Shown one piece after another: positions 53,854 through 62,724 of a stretch of DNA of 64,000 bases. The translations under genes were made by a program, and so were the position numbers. This DNA comes from Kordia sp. SMS9 (lineage in GTDB: Bacteria; Bacteroidota; Bacteroidia; Flavobacteriales; Flavobacteriaceae). Position 1 is the first letter of the stretch; every line of letters begins with the position of its first letter. The stretch covers positions 4,302,001 through 4,366,000 of the forward strand of contig NZ_CP031153.1 of assembly GCF_003352465.1 (NCBI RefSeq). The letters are read 5' to 3'. The notes beneath the pieces are model-generated. The model was given only the letters and a program-made list of their open reading frames with translations, searched no databases and had not been told where the DNA came from.

Positions 53854-53886
53854 AAAAAGCGAATCCTTTTTACAGCATTCGCTTTT
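53854..53886 (-). terminator. Terminator of the tilS-dsbD-DUF885 operon
   Basis: A stem aaaaagcgaat (53854-53864) with attcgctttt (53877-53886). On the minus strand it ends in TTTTTATTT and lies 27 bp after the DUF885 stop. Confidence 0.8.
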
Positions 53887-53912
53887 GCTTTTAGTAGCTT
53901 ATATTTTTCTAC

Positions 53913-55763
53913 TTATGTTTTGAGTTTAATTACGTTTTTACTTGCAATCCATTCGTCAACTAAATCGCTAAGTACGTTGAGTGGTACCGCGCCATTGCTG
54001 AGAACGACTTCATGGAATTCGCGAACATCAAACTTCTCCCCTAGCGTTGCTTTTGCATTTTTACGCAACTCAATGATTTTGTTCATCCCAACTTTATACG
54101 CCGTTGCCTGACTTGGCATTACAATGTGTCGTTCTACCATTTTTACAGCATCCGATTTGGCATTTGGCGTGTTTGTGGTGTAATACTCAATTCCTTTTTG
54201 ACGTGTCCATTTTTTGGCGTGAATTCCTGTATCCACCACCAATCGGCATGCGCGCCATAATTCCATTGCCAAACGTCCGAAATCTGAATACGGATCGCTG
54301 TAAAAGCCCATTTCTTTTGGGATATACTCCGAATACAATCCCCAACCTTCTACATAGGCTGTGTAACGCCCAAATTTTCGAAACATCGGAACGTTTTCCA
54401 ATTCTTGCGCAATGGCTATTTGCATGTGATGTCCCGGAATTCCTTCATGATACGCCAAGGCTTCCATTTGATAACTTGGCATTGCTTCCATGGCATACAT
54501 GTTGGCGTAATAGGTTCCTGGACGTGAACCGTCTAAAGCTGGTTGTTGGTAGAATGCTTTTCCTGCCGATTTTTCACGAAACGCTTCTACGGCTTTTACC
54601 TGAATGTCTGCCTTAGGTTTCGTGATGAACAATTCGTCCAAACGTCCTTTCATCGTATTGATGATTTCCGTTGCTCTGTTCATATAGTTTTTGCGACCTT
54701 CTGCTGTAGCTGGATAGTAGAATTGCTTGTCATTTTTCATAAAGGTAAAGAATTCTTGTAGCGAACCTTTAAACCCTACTTTTTCCTTTATTGTTGACAT
54801 TTCACTATGGATACGAGCGACTTCTTTTAAACCAAGTTCATGAATTTCATCGGCTGTCATATTTGTAGTCGTCGTGCGCTGTAAGGCATTGTTATAAAAC
54901 GCAGCTCCGTTAGGGAATTTCCATGCGCCATCTTCATCTGTTGCACGCGTTCTTTGATCTTCTAGCAAAGTGATTAATGAAGTATACGCAGGACGTACCG
55001 AGTTTAATAAGGCTTCTTTTGCCATATCATCTAATAATTGATGCGCTCCTTCTTCTAATTCTAACTCGTTGATTTTGGTAGTAAAATCGTTCCAAAGTGT
55101 GCTGTTCTTACTGCTATTATCAAATGGCTTGCCTTTAATGATGTTTTTACAGTCATTAATAACGTGATCAAACACAAATTTTGGTGGCATGATACCTGCT
55201 TTTTCGCGTGCTTTTAAATTTTCTTCTACTTGAGAAAAGAGCGATTTTAAACCTTGCAAACGAGAAACATACGCTTTCGCATCTGTCGTGTCTTTTATTT
55301 GGTGCATGTTGATGAGAAACGCAGGAATTTCCGCTTGCATTCCGTGCATTTGATTCAACGGATAATTGTATAATTTGTATGTGTAATCGTCAATATGATT
55401 GCGCATTTGTTGCTTGTATAGCTTGTAACTCAATGCGGTAGAAGCATCTAAAGCCGTTTCTTCTACATTTTCGTTCAACCATTTTAAGCGATCTTTGGCT
55501 ACTTGCAATCGGTTTTCATCAGCTTCTGCCGAGATATCATCCCACTTTCCGTAATCGGTTTTATCGCCAATACGAGTTTGCATTTGAGGAGACTCTTTTA
55601 AATCGAGTGCAAACTGATCTTGAAACCAATCATTTAAACGTTGCGAATGTTCTGTAACTTCAGCTATTGTATACGTTTTTACTGTTTCTTTTTTTTCGCT
55701 TTCGCAAGAAATAACTACTGTAAAAGCAAACAACATCAATATACTTTTAGAGATTGTATTCAT
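53913..55763 (-). CDS. DUF885-family lipoprotein metallopeptidase
   Basis: A 616-residue protein starting at the ATG at 55761-55763 (MNTISKSILMLFAFTVVISC), a lipoprotein signal with Cys in VISC. The ATG 48 bp further up lies inside dsbD and would hide the signal. The zinc-binding signature AYHEGIPGHHMQ is at about residues 436-447 with a downstream Glu in YVEGWGLYSEY, typical of DUF885 proteins, which are predicted peptidases resembling carboxypeptidase Taq. The N-terminal helical half (RLNDWFQDQFALDLKESPQM) is family-like. It lies 16 bp after dsbD, in one operon. Confidence 0.9.
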   Translation of the reverse strand: MNTISKSILMLFAFTVVISCESEKKETVKTYTIAEVTEHSQRLNDWFQDQFALDLKESPQMQTRIGDKTDYGKWDDISAEADENRLQVAKDRLKWLNENVEETALDASTALSYKLYKQQMRNHIDDYTYKLYNYPLNQMHGMQAEIPAFLINMHQIKDTTDAKAYVSRLQGLKSLFSQVEENLKAREKAGIMPPKFVFDHVINDCKNIIKGKPFDNSSKNSTLWNDFTTKINELELEEGAHQLLDDMAKEALLNSVRPAYTSLITLLEDQRTRATDEDGAWKFPNGAAFYNNALQRTTTTNMTADEIHELGLKEVARIHSEMSTIKEKVGFKGSLQEFFTFMKNDKQFYYPATAEGRKNYMNRATEIINTMKGRLDELFITKPKADIQVKAVEAFREKSAGKAFYQQPALDGSRPGTYYANMYAMEAMPSYQMEALAYHEGIPGHHMQIAIAQELENVPMFRKFGRYTAYVEGWGLYSEYIPKEMGFYSDPYSDFGRLAMELWRACRLVVDTGIHAKKWTRQKGIEYYTTNTPNAKSDAVKMVERHIVMPSQATAYKVGMNKIIELRKNAKATLGEKFDVREFHEVVLSNGAVPLNVLSDLVDEWIASKNVIKLKT

Positions 55764-55779
55764 ATATTTTTTGGGTTGG

Positions 55780-58236
55780 TTAGTTTCCTTTTTTGAATTT
55801 GTCAATACCATCTTTGAGCCAATTTTCGTATTCCACAGGATTTGGTGTGTACGCTACAGCTTCTGTTAAATCATTTCCATCCGTATCTTGAATGACATAT
55901 AATGGTTGTGCATTGGTATTGTAATGTATTTGTTGGAATTCTTGCCATTTGTGACCAATGGTGCGAATTTTGTTTCCTGTAACTTTGGATTCGTATTGTT
56001 CGTCTTTTGGTAGTTCTTCTCTATTATCTGCATAGAGCGAGATTAACACAACTTCATTACTTAGTAAATCGAGAATATTTCCTTCAGTCCAAACCTGTTC
56101 CTCCATTTTACGACAATTTACGCAAGTATACCCTGTAAAGTCGAGCATGACAGGTTTGTTCACTTTTTTAGCATATTCCAATCCTTTTTCATAATCTAAA
56201 AATGCCGTTAATCCATGTGGCCCTTCATGGGAAGCTTCTTTATCTGCTGCTGTTGTTTTTGAAGTTTCTTTTTGGTTTATATCTGAATAATTTACGCTTG
56301 CCTGTACTCGTTTTTTATAACCAACTCCATACGGTGATTCACTAAATCCGTTCATTGGTGGCGGAAAACCACTAATTAGTTTTAATGGCGCTCCCCACAG
56401 TCCTGGTAATAAGTATAAGGTAAATGCTAAGACTAACATGCCTAAAGAAGCTCTTCCTACTGATATTTTTTGCAAAGGACTGTCATGCGGCAATTGAAGT
56501 TTCCCGAAAAGGTACAATGTCAAGGTTCCAAAAATGGCGATCCAGATGGCTAAGAATACTTCTCTGTCCAAAAAGTGTGTTTGCAAAGCAATATCGACCA
56601 TGGATAAAAATTTGAACGCAAACGCCAATTCCAAGAATCCTAAAAATACTTTTACCGTATTTAACCATCCGCCTGATTTTGGCAATGAGTTCATCCACGC
56701 AGGGAAAATAGCAAATAGCGCAAATGGTATCGCAATCGCTAACGAGAAACCAAACATACTTACAATAGGCGTAATTCCTCCTGTTCTAGCGGCATCTGCT
56801 AAGGCGGTTCCTGCAATGGGAAATGTACACGAAAAAGATACAACAGCTAACGCCAACGCCATAAAAAAGATTCCTGCTATTCCACCACGATTTGATTGTT
56901 GATCTACTTTGTTCACCCACGAATTTGGCAACATAATTTCAAATGCGCCCATAAACGAGAATGCAAAAATGAGTAATACGGCAAACATGACTAAATTAAA
57001 TGTAACGCCTGTTGAGATTTCATACATCGTATTTGAGCCAAATAATACTGAAATAGTTGTTCCTAAGCCTGTATATATGATGATAATAAAAAGTCCGTAC
57101 AAGATGGCATTGCGAATTCCTACGGCTCTGTTTTTACTCTGCTTGGTGAAGAAACTTACCGTCATTGGAATCATTGGGAATACGCATGGCGTAAATAATA
57201 CTAAAAATCCTGAACCAAAAGCAATCAGAAAGGTGGCCCATAAACTTCTTTTTTCATCTTTTTTATCTGCCTTTTTCGCTACGGTAGCTTTTGAAAGATT
57301 AAATTTTATTTCTTTTGCTGTGGGTGGCAAACACTTTTCATCATCACACACCATAAACACGACTTCTGCCGTGATTTCTTTTGTGTTTTTATCAGTTACC
57401 TTTATTTTTTGCCTGAAGGTTCCTTTTCCTTCATAGAAAGATATTTTTTGATTGAATACTTTATCAAATACTTCTTTGGTTTTAGATTCTTCTACATTTC
57501 CAACAGTCTCATATCCTTTGCCAGCTTCTAAAAATGAAAATTCGGTAGGAAATGGCCCAGAGTCGCCATAACTTTTTTGTGAGTACAAGTGCCATTTGTC
57601 TTCCACAGTAGCTTCCATGACCAATTCATATTCGTCATCGGAATATTTTAATACAGAACCTTTCCATTGTACAGGATCAAATATTTTGGGGTGTTCATTT
57701 TGAAAAGAGCCTTGTGCTTGCGCCACATTCCATCCAGATTCCACCTTTTTTCCAGATTCCTTCTTTTTTGTTGTCGATTTGGGAATGGCAAACGTAAATT
57801 CTTCATCACCCAAAATACATTTTTCATCGTCACAGCTTTGATAAATGACTTCTGAAGTAATGGAAGTTGCATTCGGATTGGTGAGTTCTATTTTTTGTAT
57901 AAATGTTGCTGTGCCTTTAAAATAGGTCAGTTCTGCTTGAAAAACCTTGTCAAATTTGGTAATTCCTTTGCTTTCTTTGTTTTTTCCAACAAGTTTAAAA
58001 TCAGTTGCTTGTTGAATGGAATCGTACATGAATTCCGTTGGAAAACCGCTATCTTCTCCCAAATACTGAGAGTACAATCGCCATTTCGTCTTAATTTCTG
58101 CTTTGTAGATCAAATTGTATTCTGTATCAGAAACCTTTTCAATTTCAGAAGTCCATGAAACAGGATCTATCATTTGTGCATGTAGCGTGAAACTCGTCAC
58201 ACATAAAAATAAAAGCGTAGTTAGTAATTTCTTCAT
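55780..58236 (-). CDS. dsbD: Thiol:disulfide interchange protein DsbD with doubled N-terminal domain
   Basis: An 818-residue protein that carries electrons from cytoplasmic thioredoxin across the inner membrane. After a signal peptide there are two tandem DsbD N-terminal-type domains (DPVSWTSEIEKVSDTEYNLI and DPVQWKGSVLKYSDDEYELV), then about eight membrane spans with the paired Cys motifs TPCVFPMIPMTVSFF and SCTFPIAGTALADA, and a C-terminal thioredoxin domain with CVNC (DFTGYTCVNCRKMEEQVW). The doubled N-terminal domain is the unusual part. Its ATG overlaps the TGA of tilS (ATGA). Confidence 0.93.
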   Translation of the reverse strand: MKKLLTTLLFLCVTSFTLHAQMIDPVSWTSEIEKVSDTEYNLIYKAEIKTKWRLYSQYLGEDSGFPTEFMYDSIQQATDFKLVGKNKESKGITKFDKVFQAELTYFKGTATFIQKIELTNPNATSITSEVIYQSCDDEKCILGDEEFTFAIPKSTTKKKESGKKVESGWNVAQAQGSFQNEHPKIFDPVQWKGSVLKYSDDEYELVMEATVEDKWHLYSQKSYGDSGPFPTEFSFLEAGKGYETVGNVEESKTKEVFDKVFNQKISFYEGKGTFRQKIKVTDKNTKEITAEVVFMVCDDEKCLPPTAKEIKFNLSKATVAKKADKKDEKRSLWATFLIAFGSGFLVLFTPCVFPMIPMTVSFFTKQSKNRAVGIRNAILYGLFIIIIYTGLGTTISVLFGSNTMYEISTGVTFNLVMFAVLLIFAFSFMGAFEIMLPNSWVNKVDQQSNRGGIAGIFFMALALAVVSFSCTFPIAGTALADAARTGGITPIVSMFGFSLAIAIPFALFAIFPAWMNSLPKSGGWLNTVKVFLGFLELAFAFKFLSMVDIALQTHFLDREVFLAIWIAIFGTLTLYLFGKLQLPHDSPLQKISVGRASLGMLVLAFTLYLLPGLWGAPLKLISGFPPPMNGFSESPYGVGYKKRVQASVNYSDINQKETSKTTAADKEASHEGPHGLTAFLDYEKGLEYAKKVNKPVMLDFTGYTCVNCRKMEEQVWTEGNILDLLSNEVVLISLYADNREELPKDEQYESKVTGNKIRTIGHKWQEFQQIHYNTNAQPLYVIQDTDGNDLTEAVAYTPNPVEYENWLKDGIDKFKKGN

Positions 58237-59543
58237 TGCAATGTTAGCTTAATAATAGTGTTAGTTGGTTGGGTTACTTTGTACCGATTATCCGAGCGTT
58301 TTCCAATAATCCATACAATATTTTCTTCACTGCATAGCAACCATTGATTTTCCTTGTCAATCAATGAATACTTTTCATCTTTAAAGTATTTGCTCAACTT
58401 TTTCTTTCCTTGCATTCCAAACGGATAAAAATAGTCTCCATTTTGCCATTTCCGTACGATTAAAGGAAACTTTAACATCTTTTTATCAACATATAGGATG
58501 TTTTTACCGGTGTTGGTAATGCTTGCTACTTCTTCAATATGGAGTTGAATAGGTGATTTTATAGTCGATTCCGAATCGTGAATGAATATCGGTTCGGAAG
58601 TTTCTTGTTGGTTTTGCTTTTGAATGAACAAATAGTCGCGATCTTTAACAAGGCGATAGTTTACCGAAAATACTTGTTTCCCGCTTTGTGCGGACAATAA
58701 ATCAGAAATGTCATTCCATGCACTGAATCCAAATGCTTTCAACAATTCATACAAATAGGCTTTCGGATTGGATAGTTTTTGAAGCGCCGCAATTTCAATT
58801 TGATATGTATCGTTTGCCACTTTTTCTAGGAGTGTTTCACGAAGTTGCTGAATGCGATCATGAACAATGTCTTTACTTCCTTGCAAATGTTGTTGCGTAC
58901 TTTCAAAATTGTCCATAAATGTGGGATGCAATTCGTGCAACAACGGTACAATTTCGTGTCTTATTTTATTGCGAAGGTATTTTGTGGAAGCATTACTGCT
59001 GTCTTCTCGCCATTGCAATTTGTATTGTTCCGCATACGCGCAAATGTCGTTTCGTGTGAATGGTAACAGCGGACGCACAATGTTTTCGTTTCGTTCAGGA
59101 ATGCCTGTCAAACCTTCCATTCCGGTGCCGCGAGACAAATTGATCAAAAAGGTTTCCAACGCGTCATCTTTGTGATGTGCTGTTAAAATGTAATCGTATT
59201 CAAAAGTTTCTGTAAGTTCTTGAAACCATTCGTAGCGTAACTTTCGAGCCGCCATTTGAATAGATAGTTTCTGTTCATTCGCAAAAGTTGCTGTTTCAAA
59301 CTTTTTCGTATAAACGTTCACCTTCATTTCCGCAGCTAACTGTGTTACAAACGCTTCGTCCGCATCACTTTCGTCATTTCTAAGTTGAAAATTACAATGT
59401 GCAAACGCAATTGAGTAGTTCAGTTTATAGAGCAATGTAGAAAGTACCACGCTGTCCAATCCGCCACTCATGGCGATCAGTACTTTTGCATCTTTCAAAA
59501 AAGGCAAATGCGTAGTGATATGTTTTTCTAAATTCTCTAGCAA
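58233..59543 (-). CDS. tilS: tRNA(Ile)-lysidine synthase
   Basis: A 436-residue enzyme that converts C34 of the CAU-anticodon tRNA-Ile to lysidine. The PP-loop is SGGLDS (residues 26-31), with AHCNFQLRNDESDADEAFV, TAHHKDDALETFLINLSRGT and GMEGLTGIPER typical of TilS, and a C-terminal substrate domain (RKWQNGDYFYPFGMQGKKKL, then SKYFKDEK). No ATG lies at the expected place. The most natural start is the TTG at 59541-59543 (reading L-E-N-L-E-K-H-I), which follows an in-frame stop by a few codons. Confidence 0.93.
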   Translation of the reverse strand: MLENLEKHITTHLPFLKDAKVLIAMSGGLDSVVLSTLLYKLNYSIAFAHCNFQLRNDESDADEAFVTQLAAEMKVNVYTKKFETATFANEQKLSIQMAARKLRYEWFQELTETFEYDYILTAHHKDDALETFLINLSRGTGMEGLTGIPERNENIVRPLLPFTRNDICAYAEQYKLQWREDSSNASTKYLRNKIRHEIVPLLHELHPTFMDNFESTQQHLQGSKDIVHDRIQQLRETLLEKVANDTYQIEIAALQKLSNPKAYLYELLKAFGFSAWNDISDLLSAQSGKQVFSVNYRLVKDRDYLFIQKQNQQETSEPIFIHDSESTIKSPIQLHIEEVASITNTGKNILYVDKKMLKFPLIVRKWQNGDYFYPFGMQGKKKLSKYFKDEKYSLIDKENQWLLCSEENIVWIIGKRSDNRYKVTQPTNTIIKLTLQ

Positions 59544-59774
59544 ACGAATAGATTAAACAGAGTAAAACCCTTGTGATTCTTAGTGTTTCCAAAGATAATT
59601 AAATAGCCGAATTATCAAATAAATCAGCTTACAAAATGTTACATAAAGAGCTGTATTTTTTAAATAAAAGATCATCGCTTATTTTGATTTAAAGTAAGAT
59701 TTTACTACATTTAAAATAGGTATTTATTTTACGTATAGAAATAAAAAACTACACTAATTTAAAACCAATATCTA

Positions 59775-60416
59775 ATGAATCTAAAAAAAAACACCATGAG
59801 AACAACTTCTTTAAGAAAAATGGCAAAAAATGATATTACAAAATATCAAAAAAGAGCATTGAAACGTTTGGATGCCGAAGATTTAGAAATGATAAAATTT
59901 CTAGTAAAGAAAATCCACAAGGAAAAAGGAAAAAAAAGAGATGAAAATTATTACAACGAAGGATGTACTGCCTTGTTTCAATACTATACAACAGCAATAC
60001 TAGATCCTTTTAACATGCACGCTATTTCTGATGAATTGGACGATTTTTGGCATGCGCACGTTATTGATACTGTTAGTTATGATTTATTATGCAAAGATTT
60101 AGGTTTTTTCATGCATCATGATCCATTAAATCCTAAGGATATTAAAAAAGAAAAGGATGTTAAAATTGTGTATGAATATACCAGACGTAAAGTTTTACCG
60201 AGTATTTTCGGAGAAAAAAATCTCAGTAAAATTTTTCACCCTATCAAAACAAAATTAGTATGTCTACATGACCTAGAAATTACAAATCATGCGTTATTTT
60301 CAGTAGAAGGTTTTTTCCCAGAACACACAAAAATGCAGACTATTAAAGCAAAATACGGTCATGCAGCTCGAAAATTAAAAATCAGACAGGGATTATTGAA
60401 GCGGAAATTTATTTAG
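59775..60416 (+). CDS. GRDP/DUF1399-like protein
   Basis: A 213-residue basic protein. The segment DELDDFWHAHVIDTVSYDLL, then CKDLGFFMHHDP, matches the D-x-x-WHxHxxxTxxYxxxCxxxGxFxHHxP pattern of glycine-rich-domain (DUF1399) proteins, whose His residues may bind metal. The N-terminus is Lys-rich, and the C-terminus (KYGHAARKLKIRQGLLKRKF) is strongly basic, so it may bind nucleic acid. The start could be the ATG at 59775 or the one at 59796. It stands alone on the plus strand. Function unknown. Confidence 0.7.
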   Translation: MNLKKNTMRTTSLRKMAKNDITKYQKRALKRLDAEDLEMIKFLVKKIHKEKGKKRDENYYNEGCTALFQYYTTAILDPFNMHAISDELDDFWHAHVIDTVSYDLLCKDLGFFMHHDPLNPKDIKKEKDVKIVYEYTRRKVLPSIFGEKNLSKIFHPIKTKLVCLHDLEITNHALFSVEGFFPEHTKMQTIKAKYGHAARKLKIRQGLLKRKFI

Positions 60417-60573
60417 TCAGTATTTGAATGCTAACTACGTTTTTGAGTGTAATTTTCTATGAGATCACAGTCGTAGATTGATACTCTGTGTAAACGCATA
60501 TTATTACTAATTTTCGTTCGAAAAATTTTGTCAAATTTCGTAACTTTAAGAAACACCTAAAAACAACGAAATC

Positions 60574-61162
60574 ATGTCAGAATTCATTCAACTGAACGCT
60601 CAAAACATATCCAAAGAACATATTTGTTGTGCAATTTCTGATAAAAAATGCGCCGATAGTTATCAAGCTAAAAAAGAATGGCTACAGAAAGAGTTTCACA
60701 ACGGATATGTTTTTAGAAGACTGAATGAGAGAGCCAAAGTATTTATAGAATATGGTCCTGCAGAAACCGCATGGATTCCCATTACGGCTTCCAATTACCT
60801 AAATATCAATTGCTTTTGGGTTTCTGGAAAGTATAAGAAAAATGGACGAAAATGCTCCAGATCCAAAGTTCAATGCCTCTATACAAAGTGGAGAATGTCC
60901 AAATACAAACGGAATTGTAGTGTATTATTCCAATCGGTGTCCGTTTGCGGAGTTTCACGCGAAAGAATCACTCGTCACTACTGCTAAAAACAGAAATTTA
61001 CCATTGGAAATCATCAAGTTAAAAACCATGGAAGAAGCACAAAATTGTCCAAGTCCCGCAACTATTTTTAGCATGTTTTTGAATGGAAAATTTGTCACGA
61101 CCGATTTGAGTGTTTGCATGGATACAAGGTATGATAAAGTAATTGCAAAGGCACTTAAATAA
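60574..61162 (+). pseudogene. YoaP-like GNAT acetyltransferase with internal deletion and frameshift
   Basis: The 5' frame (from the ATG at 60574) encodes a YoaP-like N-terminus (QAKKEWLQKEFHNGYVFRRL, AETAWIPITASNYLNINCFW, then VSGKYK) and then runs into unrelated sequence from about 60840. A second frame, shifted by one (from 60842), encodes the YoaP C-terminal domain (PKFNASIQSGECPNTNGIVV, then YYSNRCPFAEFH; FVTTDLSVCMDTRYDK). The middle of the acetyltransferase domain, with the acetyl-CoA-binding region, is missing. This is a recent deletion. The C-terminal 106-residue part could still be translated, but it would not be an acetyltransferase. Confidence 0.8.
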
Positions 61163-61169
61163 AACTCAT

Positions 61170-62501
61170 TTACGATTCCAACGCTTCACGCATCGCTTTC
61201 GCTTTAATTAAGCATTCTTCGTATTCCTTTTCAGGAATGGATTTTGCTGTAATGGCGCCGCCAACGGAATACGAAACATATTTTTCCGTGCTGTTGTAGA
61301 GAATGGAACGAATGACCACATTGAAATCAAAATCATTTTCAGGTGTAAAATACCCAATGGCACCCGAATAGATACCGCGTTTGGTTTCCTCCAAGTTTTC
61401 TATGATGTTCATAGCTGAAATTTTTGGCGCACCAGTCATACTTCCCATGGGAAAGGTAGTTTGTAAAATTTCGATTGGATTTTGATCTTCTTTCACTTCC
61501 GAAGTTACGGTAGAAATCATTTGATGCACTTGATCAAAAGTATAAATTTTGCACAACTCGGCTACTTGCACACTTCCTTTGATCGCGGTTTTCGATAAAT
61601 CGTTGCGAACCAAATCGACAATCATGACATTTTCGGCACGTTCTTTTTCGTCGTTTTGTAAGTTTTCTATGAGTTGTTGATCTTCTGTAACATTTTTAGA
61701 TCGTTTTGCCGTGCCTTTGATCGGTTGCGAAATGACTTTTGTACCTTTCTTTTTAATGTAACGCTCTGGCGAAGCAGAAAGAATGTACTTGTCTTCCAAA
61801 CGCATGTAGGTTGCAAAAGGCGGTTTTGAAATCGCGTTTAAATGTGTATAAGTTGACAACGGATCAATCGCTGCGTTTTCTGCATAAAATTCTTGACAAA
61901 AATTGGCTTCATAGATATCGCCACGATGAATATGTGCCAATAATTTGTTGACTTTCTCGTAATATTCGTCCTTGTGAATTCGGAGTTTTATTTTCGGGCG
62001 ATGTTCTTTGTTGGAATCATCATAGGTAAAGATTTCTACATCAATTTTTGTATTTAAAATTTCTGAAATATCTGCATCCAATTCGTCATCAACTGCTTTT
62101 AAATAGTGGATTTCAAGTGTGTTTTCTTTGAGAAAGAATACCTTTTTAGGCTGAAAAAAATACAATTCTGGAAAGTGTAAACCATCAACGTTTTGCGAGA
62201 TTAAATGTTCCACGTCATTCTTCAAATCGTATGACAAATAGCCAAAAATCCAGTCGCTCGTCGTTTTTTGATATTCTGCTAGTTTTTGAAATGCGTTGGT
62301 ATGATCGGTTTGTAGCAATGTAAACGCATCTACTGCTAAAACGGCGTCAAAATCTCCGTAATTTGTTTGATGCTTGTTCGAATCAAACCAAACAACTTCA
62401 TGATATTGTTGGCTCCACAACAACAATTGCTGCTTTACTTTTTGGGGATTTTTTAGGGAAATTTGTAACGTGACTCTCAAGAATTCAAGTTTAGGTTGCA
62501 A
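61170..62501 (-). CDS. pabB: Aminodeoxychorismate synthase component I (PabB)
   Basis: A 440-odd-residue chorismate-binding enzyme that makes 4-amino-4-deoxychorismate for folate. Diagnostic motifs are SASPERYIKK, PIKGTAKRSK (Lys in PIKGT is typical of PabB), DLVRNDLSK, FPMGSMTGAPK and SYSVGGAITAKSIPEKEYEE. No ATG is available near the N-terminus. The frame can start at TTG 62499-62501 or, better matching the length of relatives, at TTG 62478-62480 (L-R-V-T-L-Q-I-S). It may require a separate glutaminase PabA not seen here. Confidence 0.92.
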   Translation of the reverse strand: MQPKLEFLRVTLQISLKNPQKVKQQLLLWSQQYHEVVWFDSNKHQTNYGDFDAVLAVDAFTLLQTDHTNAFQKLAEYQKTTSDWIFGYLSYDLKNDVEHLISQNVDGLHFPELYFFQPKKVFFLKENTLEIHYLKAVDDELDADISEILNTKIDVEIFTYDDSNKEHRPKIKLRIHKDEYYEKVNKLLAHIHRGDIYEANFCQEFYAENAAIDPLSTYTHLNAISKPPFATYMRLEDKYILSASPERYIKKKGTKVISQPIKGTAKRSKNVTEDQQLIENLQNDEKERAENVMIVDLVRNDLSKTAIKGSVQVAELCKIYTFDQVHQMISTVTSEVKEDQNPIEILQTTFPMGSMTGAPKISAMNIIENLEETKRGIYSGAIGYFTPENDFDFNVVIRSILYNSTEKYVSYSVGGAITAKSIPEKEYEECLIKAKAMREALES

Positions 62502-62584
62502 ATTTCTTAATTAAAGCTCGTATTCGCAAAAGCTAATGGATATTTTTAGAGCTAAAAGTGAAATCATTCAAAATAGATAAACAT

Positions 62585-62613
62585 AAAAACCTTGAACGTG
62601 TGTCCAAGGTTTT
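62585..62613 (-). terminator. Terminator after the radical SAM gene
   Basis: A hairpin with arms aaaaaccttg (62585-62594) and ccaaggtttt (62604-62613). On the minus strand it ends in a T tract (GGTTTTTATG). Confidence 0.7.
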
Positions 62614-62724
62614 CCAAATGAAATACCAGCAATACTGACATTATAACGTCAATTTGTATTTATTTAGTATATAAGTTGTAAGATATTTTTTATTAATAAT
62701 TTACAGCTGGTTGAAATTATGTTA

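Noticed and set aside
59560..59572. acagagtaaaa near tilS as another leader motif
   Set aside because: It lacks the final GG and the GAAAA block and is on the opposite strand to the gene.
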